Source: an uncultured Methylobacillus sp.
Lineage (GTDB): Bacteria; Pseudomonadota; Gammaproteobacteria; Burkholderiales; Methylophilaceae
Assembly (NCBI GenBank): GCA_903824575.1
Contig: CAIJXJ010000146.1
Coordinates: forward strand, 1 to 64,000
DNA length: 64,000 nt
Direction: 5' to 3'
Below are positions 47,076 to 57,111 of this stretch, in pieces (positions within the stretch are counted from its first letter, which is position 1; each line of letters begins with the position of its first letter). A program made the translations under genes and the position numbers. Below the pieces are notes generated by a model that saw only the letters and a program-made list of their open reading frames with translations, did not search any database and was not told where the DNA came from.

Positions 47076-49736
47076 ATGAAAATCAAAAACTCCTCAGAAC
47101 GACGCCAGAATCAGGATGAAGAAGTAAAGGTCTTCAGGCATCCTAGAACGATAGGCTGGTTTGGAACGGCTTCCCTGGCGATGGGCGGAAGCAATCAGAG
47201 TCTGTTCCTGATCGCAGCACTTTTTGCTGGACAGGGAGACATTCCTGGTCAGGGAAGTGCAGCCGTACCGCTACTGATCGTGGGCTTGCTGTTGAGTTGG
47301 GCAGCGGCTCCAGGCTGGACAGAATTGATCTTGATGTGGCCGAATCGTATTGGCGGGATTGCAGCCACTTGTGGTGAGGCATTCAAACCTTATGCGCCTG
47401 TGCTCGCAAATCTCGCTGGCACATGTTATTGGTGGGGGTGGGTGCCTACCTGTGGTCTCACTGCACTGCTTTCGGCTTCTGCCATCAGTACTTGGTATCT
47501 TCCCAATGTGTCAGTTAATGCGTTGGCCATAGGATTGGTCCTTTTCTTTATGGCGGTCAATCTTTGCGGGGTGAAATGGGTTACCCGTTTGATGACTCCC
47601 ATAGCCGTAGTCTCAGCCAGTCTGGCCTTGCTATCAGGATTGTTGCCGATCTTTGGAGGAACGGTCGACTGGCATCAGGCCACCGATTTTCATTTGACGA
47701 CGCCGTTCTCAGGCTATTTTGGACAGCTGACGAGCTTAATGGCCGGGTTGTATCTTATCGGCTTTGCGGCGCCCGCATTCGAGGCTGCGGCTTGCCATGT
47801 CGGCGAGACCAAAGACCAAAATCGCAATGTCCCTCGCGCCATGCTTGCTGCCGCCATCATGGCGTCTATCTATTTCATCTTGTTGCCGGTCGTGTGGCTT
47901 GGCGTACTCGGGCCGGAACCACTTGGAAAAGATCTTGCGCTGGTATTGGGACCAACTTTCGCACCTCTATTTGGTGCTGGAGCAAAGGCGGCTGCAATCT
48001 GGTTCATGATACTGAATATGTTTCACGGGACAGCACAGCCGCTGGCGGGTGCCTCTCGCACATTGTCCCAATTGTCTGAAGATGGTCTGCTACCAGAAAT
48101 CTTTGCAAGGCGTTCATCTACGGATGCTCCTTGGGTTGCGACGGTCGTGACTGCAGGAATGTCGATATTTTTCCTGTTGATTGGCGATCCAATCTGGCTC
48201 ATCGCGGCTGCAAACTTTACCTACCTGATCGGCATTACGCTACCCAGCGTCGCAGTATGGTTGTTGAGGCACGATGCGCCCGAATTACCCAGGCCGTACC
48301 GCGCCCCAAGGGGGACCATCTTGCTGGGTTTGTTGGCAGCCATCGTATGGGGAATTTCAGCGATTCTGGGGTTTCAGCAATTCGGTCTGCCGACAGTGCT
48401 CATCGGTCTGGTGTTTGCCTATTCGGGGGCCTTGTTATATGCGATACGCAAGTTTTCGGATCGTCGTAAGCAAGGCTTGCCTGGAGTAGCTCGTTCCCTT
48501 CATCTGAAACTTACCGGGGCGATGCTGTTGGTGCTGGCTCTTGACGGTGCGGGCTATCTGATGGCCGTCAGCAGTGTTCCAAGTAGCCATACCGCATTGA
48601 TCAGTGGACTGGAAGACATTTTTGTGGCCGTTGCCATGCTGACAATCAGTGTTGGCCTGATTCTTCCCGGGATGATTGCACATTCGGCGGTGGAAGTGGC
48701 GGGGGCGGCACGGCGACTGGCATTAGGGACGGTTGCCGATTTTTCAAGGGCAATGCAGGCACTTGGTGCGGGGCGTCTGGATGAAGCTCATGCACGAATT
48801 GATCGTAGATCCGTGCAAATTAACAGTCGCGATGAACTGGGTGAAATGGCTACAAGTTTTAACACTCTCCAGGCTGAAATTGCCAATGCAGCTCGTGGTC
48901 TTGATGGTGCTCGCGAAGGATTGCACCTTGCTCGGGTCGAAGTAGAAGACACGAATCGTCGTCTTGAACAGAATGTTGCCGAATTGCAAATCGCACTGGA
49001 ACAAGGTGAGCGTGCCGAGCAGGCTGCCAAAACTGCAAATCTAGCTAAATCTCAATTTTTGGCAAACATGAGCCACGAAATAAGAACGCCAATGAATAGC
49101 ATCATCGGGATGACCGACCTTGCGCTTGAAACAGATCTGGATGAAACACAGCGCATGTTTCTTAATACGGTCAAGGAGTCAGCCCAGCCGCTCATGGCAA
49201 TTTTCAACGATGTTCTTGATATCTCGAAACTTGAGGCAGGGGCGCTTAAGTTGGAGCGTGTCGAATTCAATATTTCGGAACTATTAGCCGACCTACTGAT
49301 GAGTGTAGAAACCCGATCGTCTCAAAAGGATCTCACGCTAATTCGCGACATTCCCGCCGATCTTCCTGCATTCGTCATAGGCGATCCCAAGCGCTTTCGG
49401 CAAGTGATTGCCAATTTGTGTGACAACGCCATCAAGTTCACAAAGCAGGGTGGAATAGAGGTGCGACTTTCTTTATTAAGTACCGATACAACGCAATATG
49501 AAGCTCATGTGTCAGTCAAGGATAGCGGGGTAGGCATTGCTACAGAGCACAAAGGAGTCATTTTTGAGTCTTTCTCTCAGGTCGATGCAACAGCCACTCG
49601 AAAATTTGGCGGTTCAGGTCTGGGACTGGCAATTTGTTCCGGGTTGGTTGAGTTGATGGGTGGGGCTATCTGGTTTGAAAGCGAATTAGGCAAAGGCAGC
49701 ATTTTTTACATCAAACTGCCACTCGAACGTTGCTAA
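47076..49736 (+). CDS. APC-family permease fused to a sensor histidine kinase
   Basis: An 886-residue fusion. The first 450 residues look like an amino-acid/polyamine permease (APC superfamily) with about 12 membrane segments and family-style stretches ([59 protein letters not shown]). Two more membrane segments (about 470-540) lead to a HAMP-like linker and coiled coil (about 545-655). Then comes HisKA with H667 in [13 protein letters not shown], and an ATPase domain with [16 protein letters not shown] and [11 protein letters not shown]. No receiver is attached. The design parallels CbrA, where a different transporter family (SSS) is fused to a kinase. The ligand is probably an amino acid or amine. 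No good ribosome site is seen. Confidence 0.85.
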   Translation: MKIKNSSERRQNQDEEVKVFRHPRTIGWFGTASLAMGGSNQSLFLIAALFAGQGDIPGQGSAAVPLLIVGLLLSWAAAPGWTELILMWPNRIGGIAATCGEAFKPYAPVLANLAGTCYWWGWVPTCGLTALLSASAISTWYLPNVSVNALAIGLVLFFMAVNLCGVKWVTRLMTPIAVVSASLALLSGLLPIFGGTVDWHQATDFHLTTPFSGYFGQLTSLMAGLYLIGFAAPAFEAAACHVGETKDQNRNVPRAMLAAAIMASIYFILLPVVWLGVLGPEPLGKDLALVLGPTFAPLFGAGAKAAAIWFMILNMFHGTAQPLAGASRTLSQLSEDGLLPEIFARRSSTDAPWVATVVTAGMSIFFLLIGDPIWLIAAANFTYLIGITLPSVAVWLLRHDAPELPRPYRAPRGTILLGLLAAIVWGISAILGFQQFGLPTVLIGLVFAYSGALLYAIRKFSDRRKQGLPGVARSLHLKLTGAMLLVLALDGAGYLMAVSSVPSSHTALISGLEDIFVAVAMLTISVGLILPGMIAHSAVEVAGAARRLALGTVADFSRAMQALGAGRLDEAHARIDRRSVQINSRDELGEMATSFNTLQAEIANAARGLDGAREGLHLARVEVEDTNRRLEQNVAELQIALEQGERAEQAAKTANLAKSQFLANMSHEIRTPMNSIIGMTDLALETDLDETQRMFLNTVKESAQPLMAIFNDVLDISKLEAGALKLERVEFNISELLADLLMSVETRSSQKDLTLIRDIPADLPAFVIGDPKRFRQVIANLCDNAIKFTKQGGIEVRLSLLSTDTTQYEAHVSVKDSGVGIATEHKGVIFESFSQVDATATRKFGGSGLGLAICSGLVELMGGAIWFESELGKGSIFYIKLPLERC

Positions 49737-49835
49737 ATAATTGAGTGGGAACAGACTAGTTGTTCCTGCATGGACTCCTCATTATTAGTCTGGGACAAAT
49801 ATAATGGAACTTGAATATCGGATGCTGATCGTGTA

Positions 49836-50870
49836 ATGACTCTCAAGAAAAATATCATTATTGCGGCTGCCACCTTGCTCATTGCGACGGGCCTGGGTGC
49901 GCTTTACTACGGGATGGAAAAGCCGGAATACGTATACTATCAACCTGACCCGATAAATTCAGAGGACGTGCCTGAAAAATTTCGTAACGAACCTATCCAA
50001 CCTGTTCCCATGGGAGTGAAAGTCAACTTGACCGTAGCTGCCTTGGGTAAAAAACTGTTTCATGATCCGCGACTCTCGGCAGACGATTCCATTTCCTGTG
50101 CAAATTGTCACAACCTTGGCACGGCAGGTGTTGATGGGAGGCGATATTCAATTGGAATCAATGGGATACAGGAATATCTTAACACTCCAACTATTTTCAA
50201 CAGCGGGCTTAACCCGTATCAGTTTTGGGATGGCAGGGCTGCAAGCCTGGAACAAATGATCAATGAGCCTCCGTCCAATATACATAAGATGGAATCCAAC
50301 TGGAATGATGTCATACAAAAACTGAAACGTGATTCCACCAGCCGTCATGATTTTGCCGCAGCCTTCGAAGATGGATTAACCAGTAATAACATAGCGCATG
50401 CCATAGCCGAATTCGAGCGCACATTAGCGACTCCGAATGCCCGCTTTGACCAGTTTTTAAGGGGCAAAGACGATGCCATCACACCCCAGGAGAAGCAGGG
50501 CTACCATCTCTTCAAATCTTACGGCTGTGCGACTTGCCATCAGGGGGTGGCGGTAGGAGGTAATATGTTCGAACGGATGGGCTCGGTACGAAGATATTTC
50601 GATGATTATCCTCCCCGGGGCAGTGAGGACCTTGGCCGCTACAACGTTACCCACGATGAAAAACATCGCTATTATTTCAGAGTCCCCTCTTTGCGCAACG
50701 TGGAAAAAACCGCTCCCTATTTTCACAATGGAAGCGCGAAGACACTTGAAGAGGCTGTAAAAGTAATGGGCTTTTACAACCTTGGGGTACGCATGCCTGA
50801 GAGCGATGTGGCCCTTATTGTGCAGTTTCTCAAGACGCTGACTGGAGAATACGAAGGGCGTCAGTTGTGA
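49836..50870 (+). CDS. Di-haem cytochrome c peroxidase (CcpA/MauG family)
   Basis: A 344-residue periplasmic peroxidase with an N-terminal signal anchor (about 6-25). Two haem c sites: CANCH at 88-92 and CATCH at 231-235. Family motifs include KKLFHDPRLSADDSISC, PTIFNSGLNPYQFWDGRA, FRVPSLRNVEKTAPYFHNGS and ALIVQFLKTLTGEYEG. Bacterial members reduce hydrogen peroxide with electrons from small cytochromes; MauG-like relatives modify proteins. The stop overlaps the start of the hybrid kinase (GTGA), so enzyme and sensor are translated together. This suggests that the substrate or redox state is part of the sensed signal (inference). Confidence 0.9.
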   Translation: MTLKKNIIIAAATLLIATGLGALYYGMEKPEYVYYQPDPINSEDVPEKFRNEPIQPVPMGVKVNLTVAALGKKLFHDPRLSADDSISCANCHNLGTAGVDGRRYSIGINGIQEYLNTPTIFNSGLNPYQFWDGRAASLEQMINEPPSNIHKMESNWNDVIQKLKRDSTSRHDFAAAFEDGLTSNNIAHAIAEFERTLATPNARFDQFLRGKDDAITPQEKQGYHLFKSYGCATCHQGVAVGGNMFERMGSVRRYFDDYPPRGSEDLGRYNVTHDEKHRYYFRVPSLRNVEKTAPYFHNGSAKTLEEAVKVMGFYNLGVRMPESDVALIVQFLKTLTGEYEGRQL

Positions 50871-53800
50871 AAAAGATAAGCGAAAGAAAGCTATTGCTTG
50901 GATTTTGTGTTGTCGTCCTGGGTGCGCTTATTTATTTCTATAGTAATAGCGTGACCATTGATCCCAATCGTCATGAGGCTACTGTTTCTTATCTGAACGA
51001 GCTCGCTGGACTTGATCGCGACCTTAATGAAGCGGTTCTCAAGACACACTCAAATTTTCTTCGAAACTACGATGAGTTTACCCGGTTGAGTGATCGCCTG
51101 AAGGTAGTCATAAAGCAACTTGACGCATTGCTGCCGGAAACAGAGAAAATCAGGAAGGCCCAGGCTCTGGTCAGAGAGAACTTGGACAACAAATTAGCAC
51201 AGATTGAAAATCTGAAATCAGAAAATGCAGAACTTAGAAATTCACTGCATTACATTACATTAGGCGTCACAAAGCTTGGTAAAACGCCGGTAGATATCGA
51301 CTTCGATCATTTGGCATTCGAATTGTTAGCGATAAATTCCGATGTCGCCAGTGCTGAATTCAAACGCTCTGTCAAAAGTCAGTTAGAACAAGCGGTCAAA
51401 TTACGTTCCAGAGTTCCAGCACAGCTACGCGTGGATTTTGATTCCATGCTGGCACATAGTGAGGTTGTTCTTCAGGACAACCTGATCATGCAGGATTATC
51501 TCGAAAAGATATTTTCCATACCAACAGACACCAGAATTAGTGAATTATCGAGTCTTTACAGAGAAAATTTCGATGGGTCTCTTCGGCGGGTCCAGTTGCA
51601 TAGATATGTTCTTACGTTTTTATCTGCCGTTTTGCTTTTAGGCTTGCTCGTCATGCTTTGGCAACTGAAAATTGCAAATATGACCCAGAAAATAACAGCA
51701 TTCAATCTGGAAGCGCAGAAATTTGCGCTCGATCAACATGCTATCGTCAGCATTGCTGACTTTGCTGGCAACATCACCTATGCAAACGACAGATTTTGCA
51801 TGATAAGCGGTTATGCTCGAGAGCAACTTCTCGGCGCTAATCACCGCACCCTCAAGTCAGGAAGGCACCCGGACAGTTTCTATCAGGAAATGTGGCATAC
51901 CATCGCCAGGGGAGAAGTATGGGAGGGTGATATTTGTAACCGTGCCAAAGACGGGCACGAGTACTGGGTCCACTCGACCATTATCCCTTTTCCTGACGAA
52001 CACGGCAGCCCATGGCAATACATTTCCATCCGAACAGACATCAGCCAGGCCAAGAAGATGGAAATGGAGTTACGAGAGAATCAGCTCCAACTGGAGCAGA
52101 TGCTCGAAACCAGTCCGATTGCAGTAAGAATCATGCGGTTGATCGATAATCGCATCGTCTATGCGAATCAAAGCTATGCCGCATTATTTGATGCCACAAA
52201 GTCAACCTTGCTCGGTGGTAGTCCTCTCAGCCTTTATAAAAACCCAGAGGAGTATATGGAAATATCCAAAGCGCTCGCCTCTGGAGAATCCATAATCAAT
52301 CGCCTGATGGAACTGGTCTCTACTGACGGAAGAACGATATGGACCCTGGCTTCCTACTTTTCCTTTATCTACCGGGGAGAACAGGCCGTATTAGGATGGT
52401 TCTATGATGTCACTGAGCTCAGGAAAGCGAAAGATGAGGCAGAGACAGCGACGCGCCTCAAATCAGAGTTTCTTTCTACCATGAGCCATGAAATTCGTAC
52501 ACCGATGAGCGGTGTGCTCGGAATGGCCGACATATTGCTGGAAACCACCCTTGATGACCGGCAGAGAGAGTTTGCCCAGATCATCAAGGATTCTGGCAAG
52601 TCACTCCTCAGCATCATCAACGACATCCTTGATTTTTCCAAGATTGAAGCAGGGAAACTGGAAATCGAGAATATCGAATTTACCCTGTTGCCGGTAGTAG
52701 AGGGTTGTGTGGAAATCCTGTCTGTCAAGGCCCGGGAAAAGGGCCTTACCCTCATGACTTCTGTAAATCCTTCGATTCCTCACAATCTGGTCGGAGACCC
52801 GAACAGATTACGGCAGATTCTTCTTAATCTTGTGGGAAATGCGATCAAGTTCACCACTAGTGGAGAAATCCTGGTCAGAGTGGATTCCTCAGGGGAAGAA
52901 GAAGGAAAGAGTTTACTGCGCTTCGAAGTGACCGATTCCGGCATAGGCATATCAAAGGAAGTTAGCGTAACACTGTTTCAACCTTTTACTCAGGCAGACG
53001 GGTCGGTTACGCGAAAATATGGCGGCACCGGGCTTGGTCTTTCCATTTCCAGGCGACTGACTGAATTGATGGGAGGCCGCATAGGCGCCGATAGCCTGGA
53101 GGGAGAGGGATCGACTTTCTGGTTTGAAATCCCTTTTAAACACCCCCAGCAACTGTCCATGTTGGCAAGGCCTGAAGCACTTGCCACTTTGGCCGCATTG
53201 CTTATTATCCCTAGTCGCAATCAGCGTGAGGTTTTTTTCAACTACCTGGAAGCCTGGGGCATGCATACAATAGGCGCCGAAAACGCCGAAGAGGCAATAG
53301 GGGCCCTGAAGAATAACAATACCCTCAATTTTGCATTCATCAGCAGCATGCTTGGAAGTGATGCCATCGACGATCTGATGAAGTCTTTAAAGAGTATGAA
53401 AAAGGACATCAAGTGCATTCTAGTGGCCGACAGCATGGCAGAATTTGAGGCTGCTCAGCATCACGGCTTCCAGAGTGCGTTACTGGAGCCCGTTAAACAA
53501 TCCAGTCTGCTTGATGCAATAATGCAGGCCATGGAAAGAAGATTGCAGGATATTGCCAAGATAAGTAATCAACAGCCAGTGCCTTTGCCCAAACAAAAAA
53601 AATCTGTTGATTCAGCCAATGAAAACCATCGTATCTTGCTCGTTGAGGATAACAGCACCAATCAGAAAGTTGCGCTAACCCTATTAGCCAATCTGAAATA
53701 TAGCGCAGAAATTGCGAGAAATGGCCAAGAATGCATCGAACTGTTCACGAAGAATACTTATGATTTGATATTTATGGATTGTCAGATGCCGGTCATGGAT

Positions 53801-54388
53801 GGTTTTGAGGCAACACGGTGCATCCGCAGACTGGAAAACGGCTCTGGTATGCGAATTCCGATTATTGCCATGACCGCCAATGCCATGGAGGGAGACCATG
53901 AGCGTTGTATTGCAGCAGGAATGGATGGTTATATGACCAAGCCGATTGCCCTGGCAGTGCTTGCAGCAATACTCAGGGAGTGGCTTATTGATCATGTCCC
54001 GTTACAGCAAGACGTAAGCCCTACTTTATCCGTAGCAGGCAACAGCCCGGTTAATCTGGCGCGACTCAGGGATCTCTTTGATGATGACGAAGAAATCATC
54101 CTGCAACTCCTTGAGGATTATAAGATTTCAACGCGGGGCGAGCTGAAAAATCTGAAATTGGCCATTGATCAGGGCGATTTTGTCCGTATCAGGTCCATCT
54201 GTCACCAACTGGTGGGATCATCCGCAAACCTTGGACTCAATCGGCTGCAGGCCTTGAGCAAGGCCATGGAGAAGGTCGCCAGTTACGAAGATATTGAGCA
54301 GGCCGCGATTTTACTGGATTCATTAAATGCCGCGATGGCTGAAGCCTCTGATTTCATCAATAACAACCTTAAGGCGCACGGATCATGA
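50867..54388 (+). CDS. Hybrid sensor kinase: DAHL-like sensor, PAS-PAS, HK, REC, Hpt
   Basis: A 1173-residue hybrid kinase starting with GTG. Order: membrane segment 7-24; a helical periplasmic sensor (about 25-240) resembling the DAHL domain (YLNELAGLDRDLNEAVLKTH); membrane segment about 246-265; PAS (about 285-395); second PAS (about 405-525); HisKA with H541 in [12 protein letters not shown]; ATPase with NLVGNAIKFTT and GGTGLGLSIS; a degenerate receiver (about 765-890) lacking acidic residues; a true receiver with D971 in IFMDCQMPVMDG; and an Hpt domain with H1113 in ICHQLVGSSANLG. The complete relay could pass phosphate H541-D971-H1113 to the next-door HD-GYP receiver, whose gene overlaps by 4 bp. 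Confidence 0.9.
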   Translation: MKKISERKLLLGFCVVVLGALIYFYSNSVTIDPNRHEATVSYLNELAGLDRDLNEAVLKTHSNFLRNYDEFTRLSDRLKVVIKQLDALLPETEKIRKAQALVRENLDNKLAQIENLKSENAELRNSLHYITLGVTKLGKTPVDIDFDHLAFELLAINSDVASAEFKRSVKSQLEQAVKLRSRVPAQLRVDFDSMLAHSEVVLQDNLIMQDYLEKIFSIPTDTRISELSSLYRENFDGSLRRVQLHRYVLTFLSAVLLLGLLVMLWQLKIANMTQKITAFNLEAQKFALDQHAIVSIADFAGNITYANDRFCMISGYAREQLLGANHRTLKSGRHPDSFYQEMWHTIARGEVWEGDICNRAKDGHEYWVHSTIIPFPDEHGSPWQYISIRTDISQAKKMEMELRENQLQLEQMLETSPIAVRIMRLIDNRIVYANQSYAALFDATKSTLLGGSPLSLYKNPEEYMEISKALASGESIINRLMELVSTDGRTIWTLASYFSFIYRGEQAVLGWFYDVTELRKAKDEAETATRLKSEFLSTMSHEIRTPMSGVLGMADILLETTLDDRQREFAQIIKDSGKSLLSIINDILDFSKIEAGKLEIENIEFTLLPVVEGCVEILSVKAREKGLTLMTSVNPSIPHNLVGDPNRLRQILLNLVGNAIKFTTSGEILVRVDSSGEEEGKSLLRFEVTDSGIGISKEVSVTLFQPFTQADGSVTRKYGGTGLGLSISRRLTELMGGRIGADSLEGEGSTFWFEIPFKHPQQLSMLARPEALATLAALLIIPSRNQREVFFNYLEAWGMHTIGAENAEEAIGALKNNNTLNFAFISSMLGSDAIDDLMKSLKSMKKDIKCILVADSMAEFEAAQHHGFQSALLEPVKQSSLLDAIMQAMERRLQDIAKISNQQPVPLPKQKKSVDSANENHRILLVEDNSTNQKVALTLLANLKYSAEIARNGQECIELFTKNTYDLIFMDCQMPVMDGFEATRCIRRLENGSGMRIPIIAMTANAMEGDHERCIAAGMDGYMTKPIALAVLAAILREWLIDHVPLQQDVSPTLSVAGNSPVNLARLRDLFDDDEEIILQLLEDYKISTRGELKNLKLAIDQGDFVRIRSICHQLVGSSANLGLNRLQALSKAMEKVASYEDIEQAAILLDSLNAAMAEASDFINNNLKAHGS

Positions 54389-55419
54389 ATGTTCTCATCG
54401 TTGATGACCACCAACCAAACCTGACCCTTTTTTCCTACCTGACACGAAAAATTGAAGGTACCAACACGATTGAATTTACGGACCCTGTAGCAGCACTTGG
54501 CTGGTGTCAGGACAATGATCCGGATCTTGTACTCGTTGATTATATGATGCCGGAAATCGATGGTTTGCAGTTCATCGAACGCTTCCGTGCCCTTCAAGGT
54601 AAGGAAAATATACCGTTAGTCATGATCACCGCCGATACTGAGAGCGATGTACGTCAGCGTGCCCTGGAATTAACCGCCAATGATTTCCTGACCAAGCCAG
54701 TAGACAAGAATGAACTGATCGCTAGAGTTCGCAACATGCTATCTCTGAGCAAGGCCCAGAAGAGGCTTGCCGATCATGCGGCCTGGCTGGCTGAAGAAGT
54801 TAAGAAGGCAACAGTTGAGATCCTGCAACGCGAGAGGGAAGTCATCTACCGCTTATCGAGAGCGGCAGAATATAGAGATCCTGAAACCGGCGCACATCTC
54901 CTCAGAATGTCACACTATGCCAAGCTCATTGCCAAAAATCTCGGATTGTCGGAATTGCAACAGGAACTCATTCTGGATGCTGCACCCATGCACGATATCG
55001 GCAAGATTGGCACGCCAGACCATATTCTTCTCAAGCCAGGACGGCTTGAGGCTGATGAGCTTTTGATCATGAAGCGGCATGCCGATATCGGGGCTGAAAT
55101 TCTAAAGGAGAGTAACTCGCCACTGATGCAAACAGCCAGCCTTATCGCCGCTACTCATCATGAAAAGTACGATGGAAGTGGTTACCCGAATGGGCTGAAG
55201 GGAGAAAAAATTGCGCTCTACGGGAGAATTATTGCTGTTGCCGACGTATTTGATGCCTTAACTTCTGTGCGACCCTATAAAAAAGCTTGGGAACTTGAAG
55301 ATGCAGTGCAGTTCCTTCGAGATAACGCGGGCAGCCATTTTGATCCTGCTTGTGTCGATGCTTTTCTCTTAAATTGGAATGAAGTTTTAGAAATAAAGGA
55401 TCGTTACAAGGATAAGTAA
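54385..55419 (+). CDS. RpfG-type response regulator: receiver plus HD-GYP
   Basis: A 344-residue response regulator with cyclic-di-GMP phosphodiesterase output. The receiver has D52 in LVDYMMPEIDG and the lysine in LTKPVDKNE; a coiled-coil linker follows (about 125-160). The HD-GYP domain has H203-D204 in HDIGKIGTPD, HHEKYDGSGYP with the GYP at 266-268, and DVFDALTSVRPYKKAW. All catalytic residues known to matter look intact. It is the likely acceptor for the Hpt domain of the coupled hybrid kinase. Confidence 0.93.
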   Translation: MNVLIVDDHQPNLTLFSYLTRKIEGTNTIEFTDPVAALGWCQDNDPDLVLVDYMMPEIDGLQFIERFRALQGKENIPLVMITADTESDVRQRALELTANDFLTKPVDKNELIARVRNMLSLSKAQKRLADHAAWLAEEVKKATVEILQREREVIYRLSRAAEYRDPETGAHLLRMSHYAKLIAKNLGLSELQQELILDAAPMHDIGKIGTPDHILLKPGRLEADELLIMKRHADIGAEILKESNSPLMQTASLIAATHHEKYDGSGYPNGLKGEKIALYGRIIAVADVFDALTSVRPYKKAWELEDAVQFLRDNAGSHFDPACVDAFLLNWNEVLEIKDRYKDK

Positions 55420-55654
55420 ATTTAGTCCTGCTCCGGTTGTTGTACCAACCCACTTAACAAATAACAAATGCATTCAGGATCGGGTGTACCAAATGTAAAT
55501 CAACTGCTGGTAACGTTGACTTCACTGTAATACTTAATCTTATCCTTGGGATAAAACAGAGTTCATGCTCAGTGGCAGGCCTTGGTTGATCATGGACGTT
55601 GATCGATATGACGAACTGGTTTATGGATTTATGACGTTTATTTATAAGTTAAGG

Positions 55655-55750
55655 TGGCGAGCCTAACCCCCGGCACTTGCTTCAATAACTGTGGCTGCTT
55701 CCTTCCGGACCTGACCAGGTTGGCTACCTTGCAATGCGGGGAGGCCCGCC
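55655..55750 (-). ncRNA. ffs: 4.5S signal recognition particle RNA
   Basis: Read on the minus strand, the RNA contains the universally conserved SRP tip: GGTCAGGTCCGGAAGGAAGC, followed by AGCCA. Ends GGCGGGCCT and AGGCTCGCC pair to close a long hairpin of about 96 nt, the size of bacterial small SRP RNA. It forms the signal recognition particle with Ffh. Exact ends may be off by a few bases. The surrounding gap (55420-55922) holds nothing else I can identify. Confidence 0.95.
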
Positions 55751-55922
55751 GTTGTGGATTTTACCTCAAATGGGGAGTGCTTGTCGCGGACTATGAGCAC
55801 GCGTCGTATTGAATTCCAATACTTGCAGCAATGCCTCACGAATTTCACTCTCACGAACTTTTCCAGCCAGGCAAACGTGATTGCTCATGGCCGGGTTGCT
55901 TTGTTCTGGAAAGTCCGCCGGT

Positions 55923-57014
55923 TCAACCCTCTACCATGCGCCGGATCACGCTATTGAAATGGGCAATCCATTCCGGGTCGAACTGATCATCGCAGGCGTT
56001 GACTTCGGCAATGGCCCGTAGCATCGAGCGTCCGTCGCCACGCTGACTGTGCTTGAGGGTGACGGACTCGTAGGTGTCGATGATGGCGAGAATTTTGGCG
56101 CCCGCGGTGATCATGCTGCCACTCAGGCTATGCGGATAACCCGAGCCATTTTGTCTTTCGTGGTGCTGCATAATCATTTGCGCAGCCGGTTCCCATCCAG
56201 GCATTCGTTGCAGCAAGCCTGCGCTGAACTCGGCGTGACGCTGCAGTTGAAGCCGTGCCTGTGCGTCAAGCGCAACGGATCCCAGCCAGGTGGATTCCGG
56301 CACAAACATCATGCCGACATCATGCATGCAAATCGCTGCCTCCAGTTGGAGTGGATCAGTCGGTGTGCCGGCGATCTGATTGGTTTCCAAGGCCAGACGC
56401 AGCTGTCGCTGGCAACGCCCATGGAACAGTGGAGAACGGAGTTCATATTGCAGGGCCAGGGCATGGAAGAATCGGAGGTCAGCTGATGCCGTGTTAGTGT
56501 TTAAAAGGGGAACGACTGTATTCTGACTGGCAAACGATGCCGGGCTAAACCCTGACACGTCCTTAATCAATTTTGTGGCCTCGGCATCAAGTTGTTGCGC
56601 CGGGAGTTCTACCATGTTGTTCAATCGGCTGACCAGTTCGGTCAGTTTGAGATTATCCAGCGAGCGTTTTCCGGCGATGGCATTCGCCGCCAGTTCGAGA
56701 CGATCCAAGGCCAGCAGGATAGCCTCAACCAGGACATTGGAAAAGGTGATTTCCCCATTCTTGACACGCAACATCAGCGACTCGATCGGGTGTGCAATCG
56801 TCACGCCAATCTCTACCTTGCACATCGCCGCATCACCCTTGACGCTGTGCAGGGCCCGAAAAAGATTGGCGATCAGCAATTTATCATTAGGCTTTTGCTT
56901 CAGCTGACCAATGTCGCGTTCAATCCTGGGGATATGATCGGATAATGCATCAATGAAGTCCTGCAGAGACTCTTCATCCGGAATCAGCAGCTTTTGTAAG
57001 TTAGAAAGATCCAT
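55923..57014 (-). CDS. Hpt domain fused to HD-GYP-like domain
   Basis: A 363-residue cytoplasmic protein. An N-terminal Hpt domain (about 10-110) has H56 in ALHSVKGDAAMC. After a linker, an HD-GYP-type domain (about 180-360) has CMHDVGMMFVP and HHERQNGSGYPHSLSG. The lysine that normally follows HDIG (HDIGK) is methionine here, and part of the N-terminal HD helix is weak, so activity is uncertain. An Hpt on a phosphodiesterase could receive phosphate from the receiver of the hybrid kinase across the ffs gene. Fusion of these two domains is uncommon as far as I know. Confidence 0.82.
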   Translation of the reverse strand: MDLSNLQKLLIPDEESLQDFIDALSDHIPRIERDIGQLKQKPNDKLLIANLFRALHSVKGDAAMCKVEIGVTIAHPIESLMLRVKNGEITFSNVLVEAILLALDRLELAANAIAGKRSLDNLKLTELVSRLNNMVELPAQQLDAEATKLIKDVSGFSPASFASQNTVVPLLNTNTASADLRFFHALALQYELRSPLFHGRCQRQLRLALETNQIAGTPTDPLQLEAAICMHDVGMMFVPESTWLGSVALDAQARLQLQRHAEFSAGLLQRMPGWEPAAQMIMQHHERQNGSGYPHSLSGSMITAGAKILAIIDTYESVTLKHSQRGDGRSMLRAIAEVNACDDQFDPEWIAHFNSVIRRMVEG

Positions 57015-57111
57015 GCCGGCTTTGAAATCTAATTGATTGAATTGCTAATAAGATAACAGAGAACCAAAGTAAAAAGTGTCTGAATTTCAGTAATCGGCCT
57101 TAATTTGAACA

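Noticed and set aside
50867-54388. DAHL kinase as a TorS-type sensor
   Set aside because: Hybrid layout is similar, but no TMAO reductase or TorT-like gene is nearby; the peroxidase neighbour points elsewhere.
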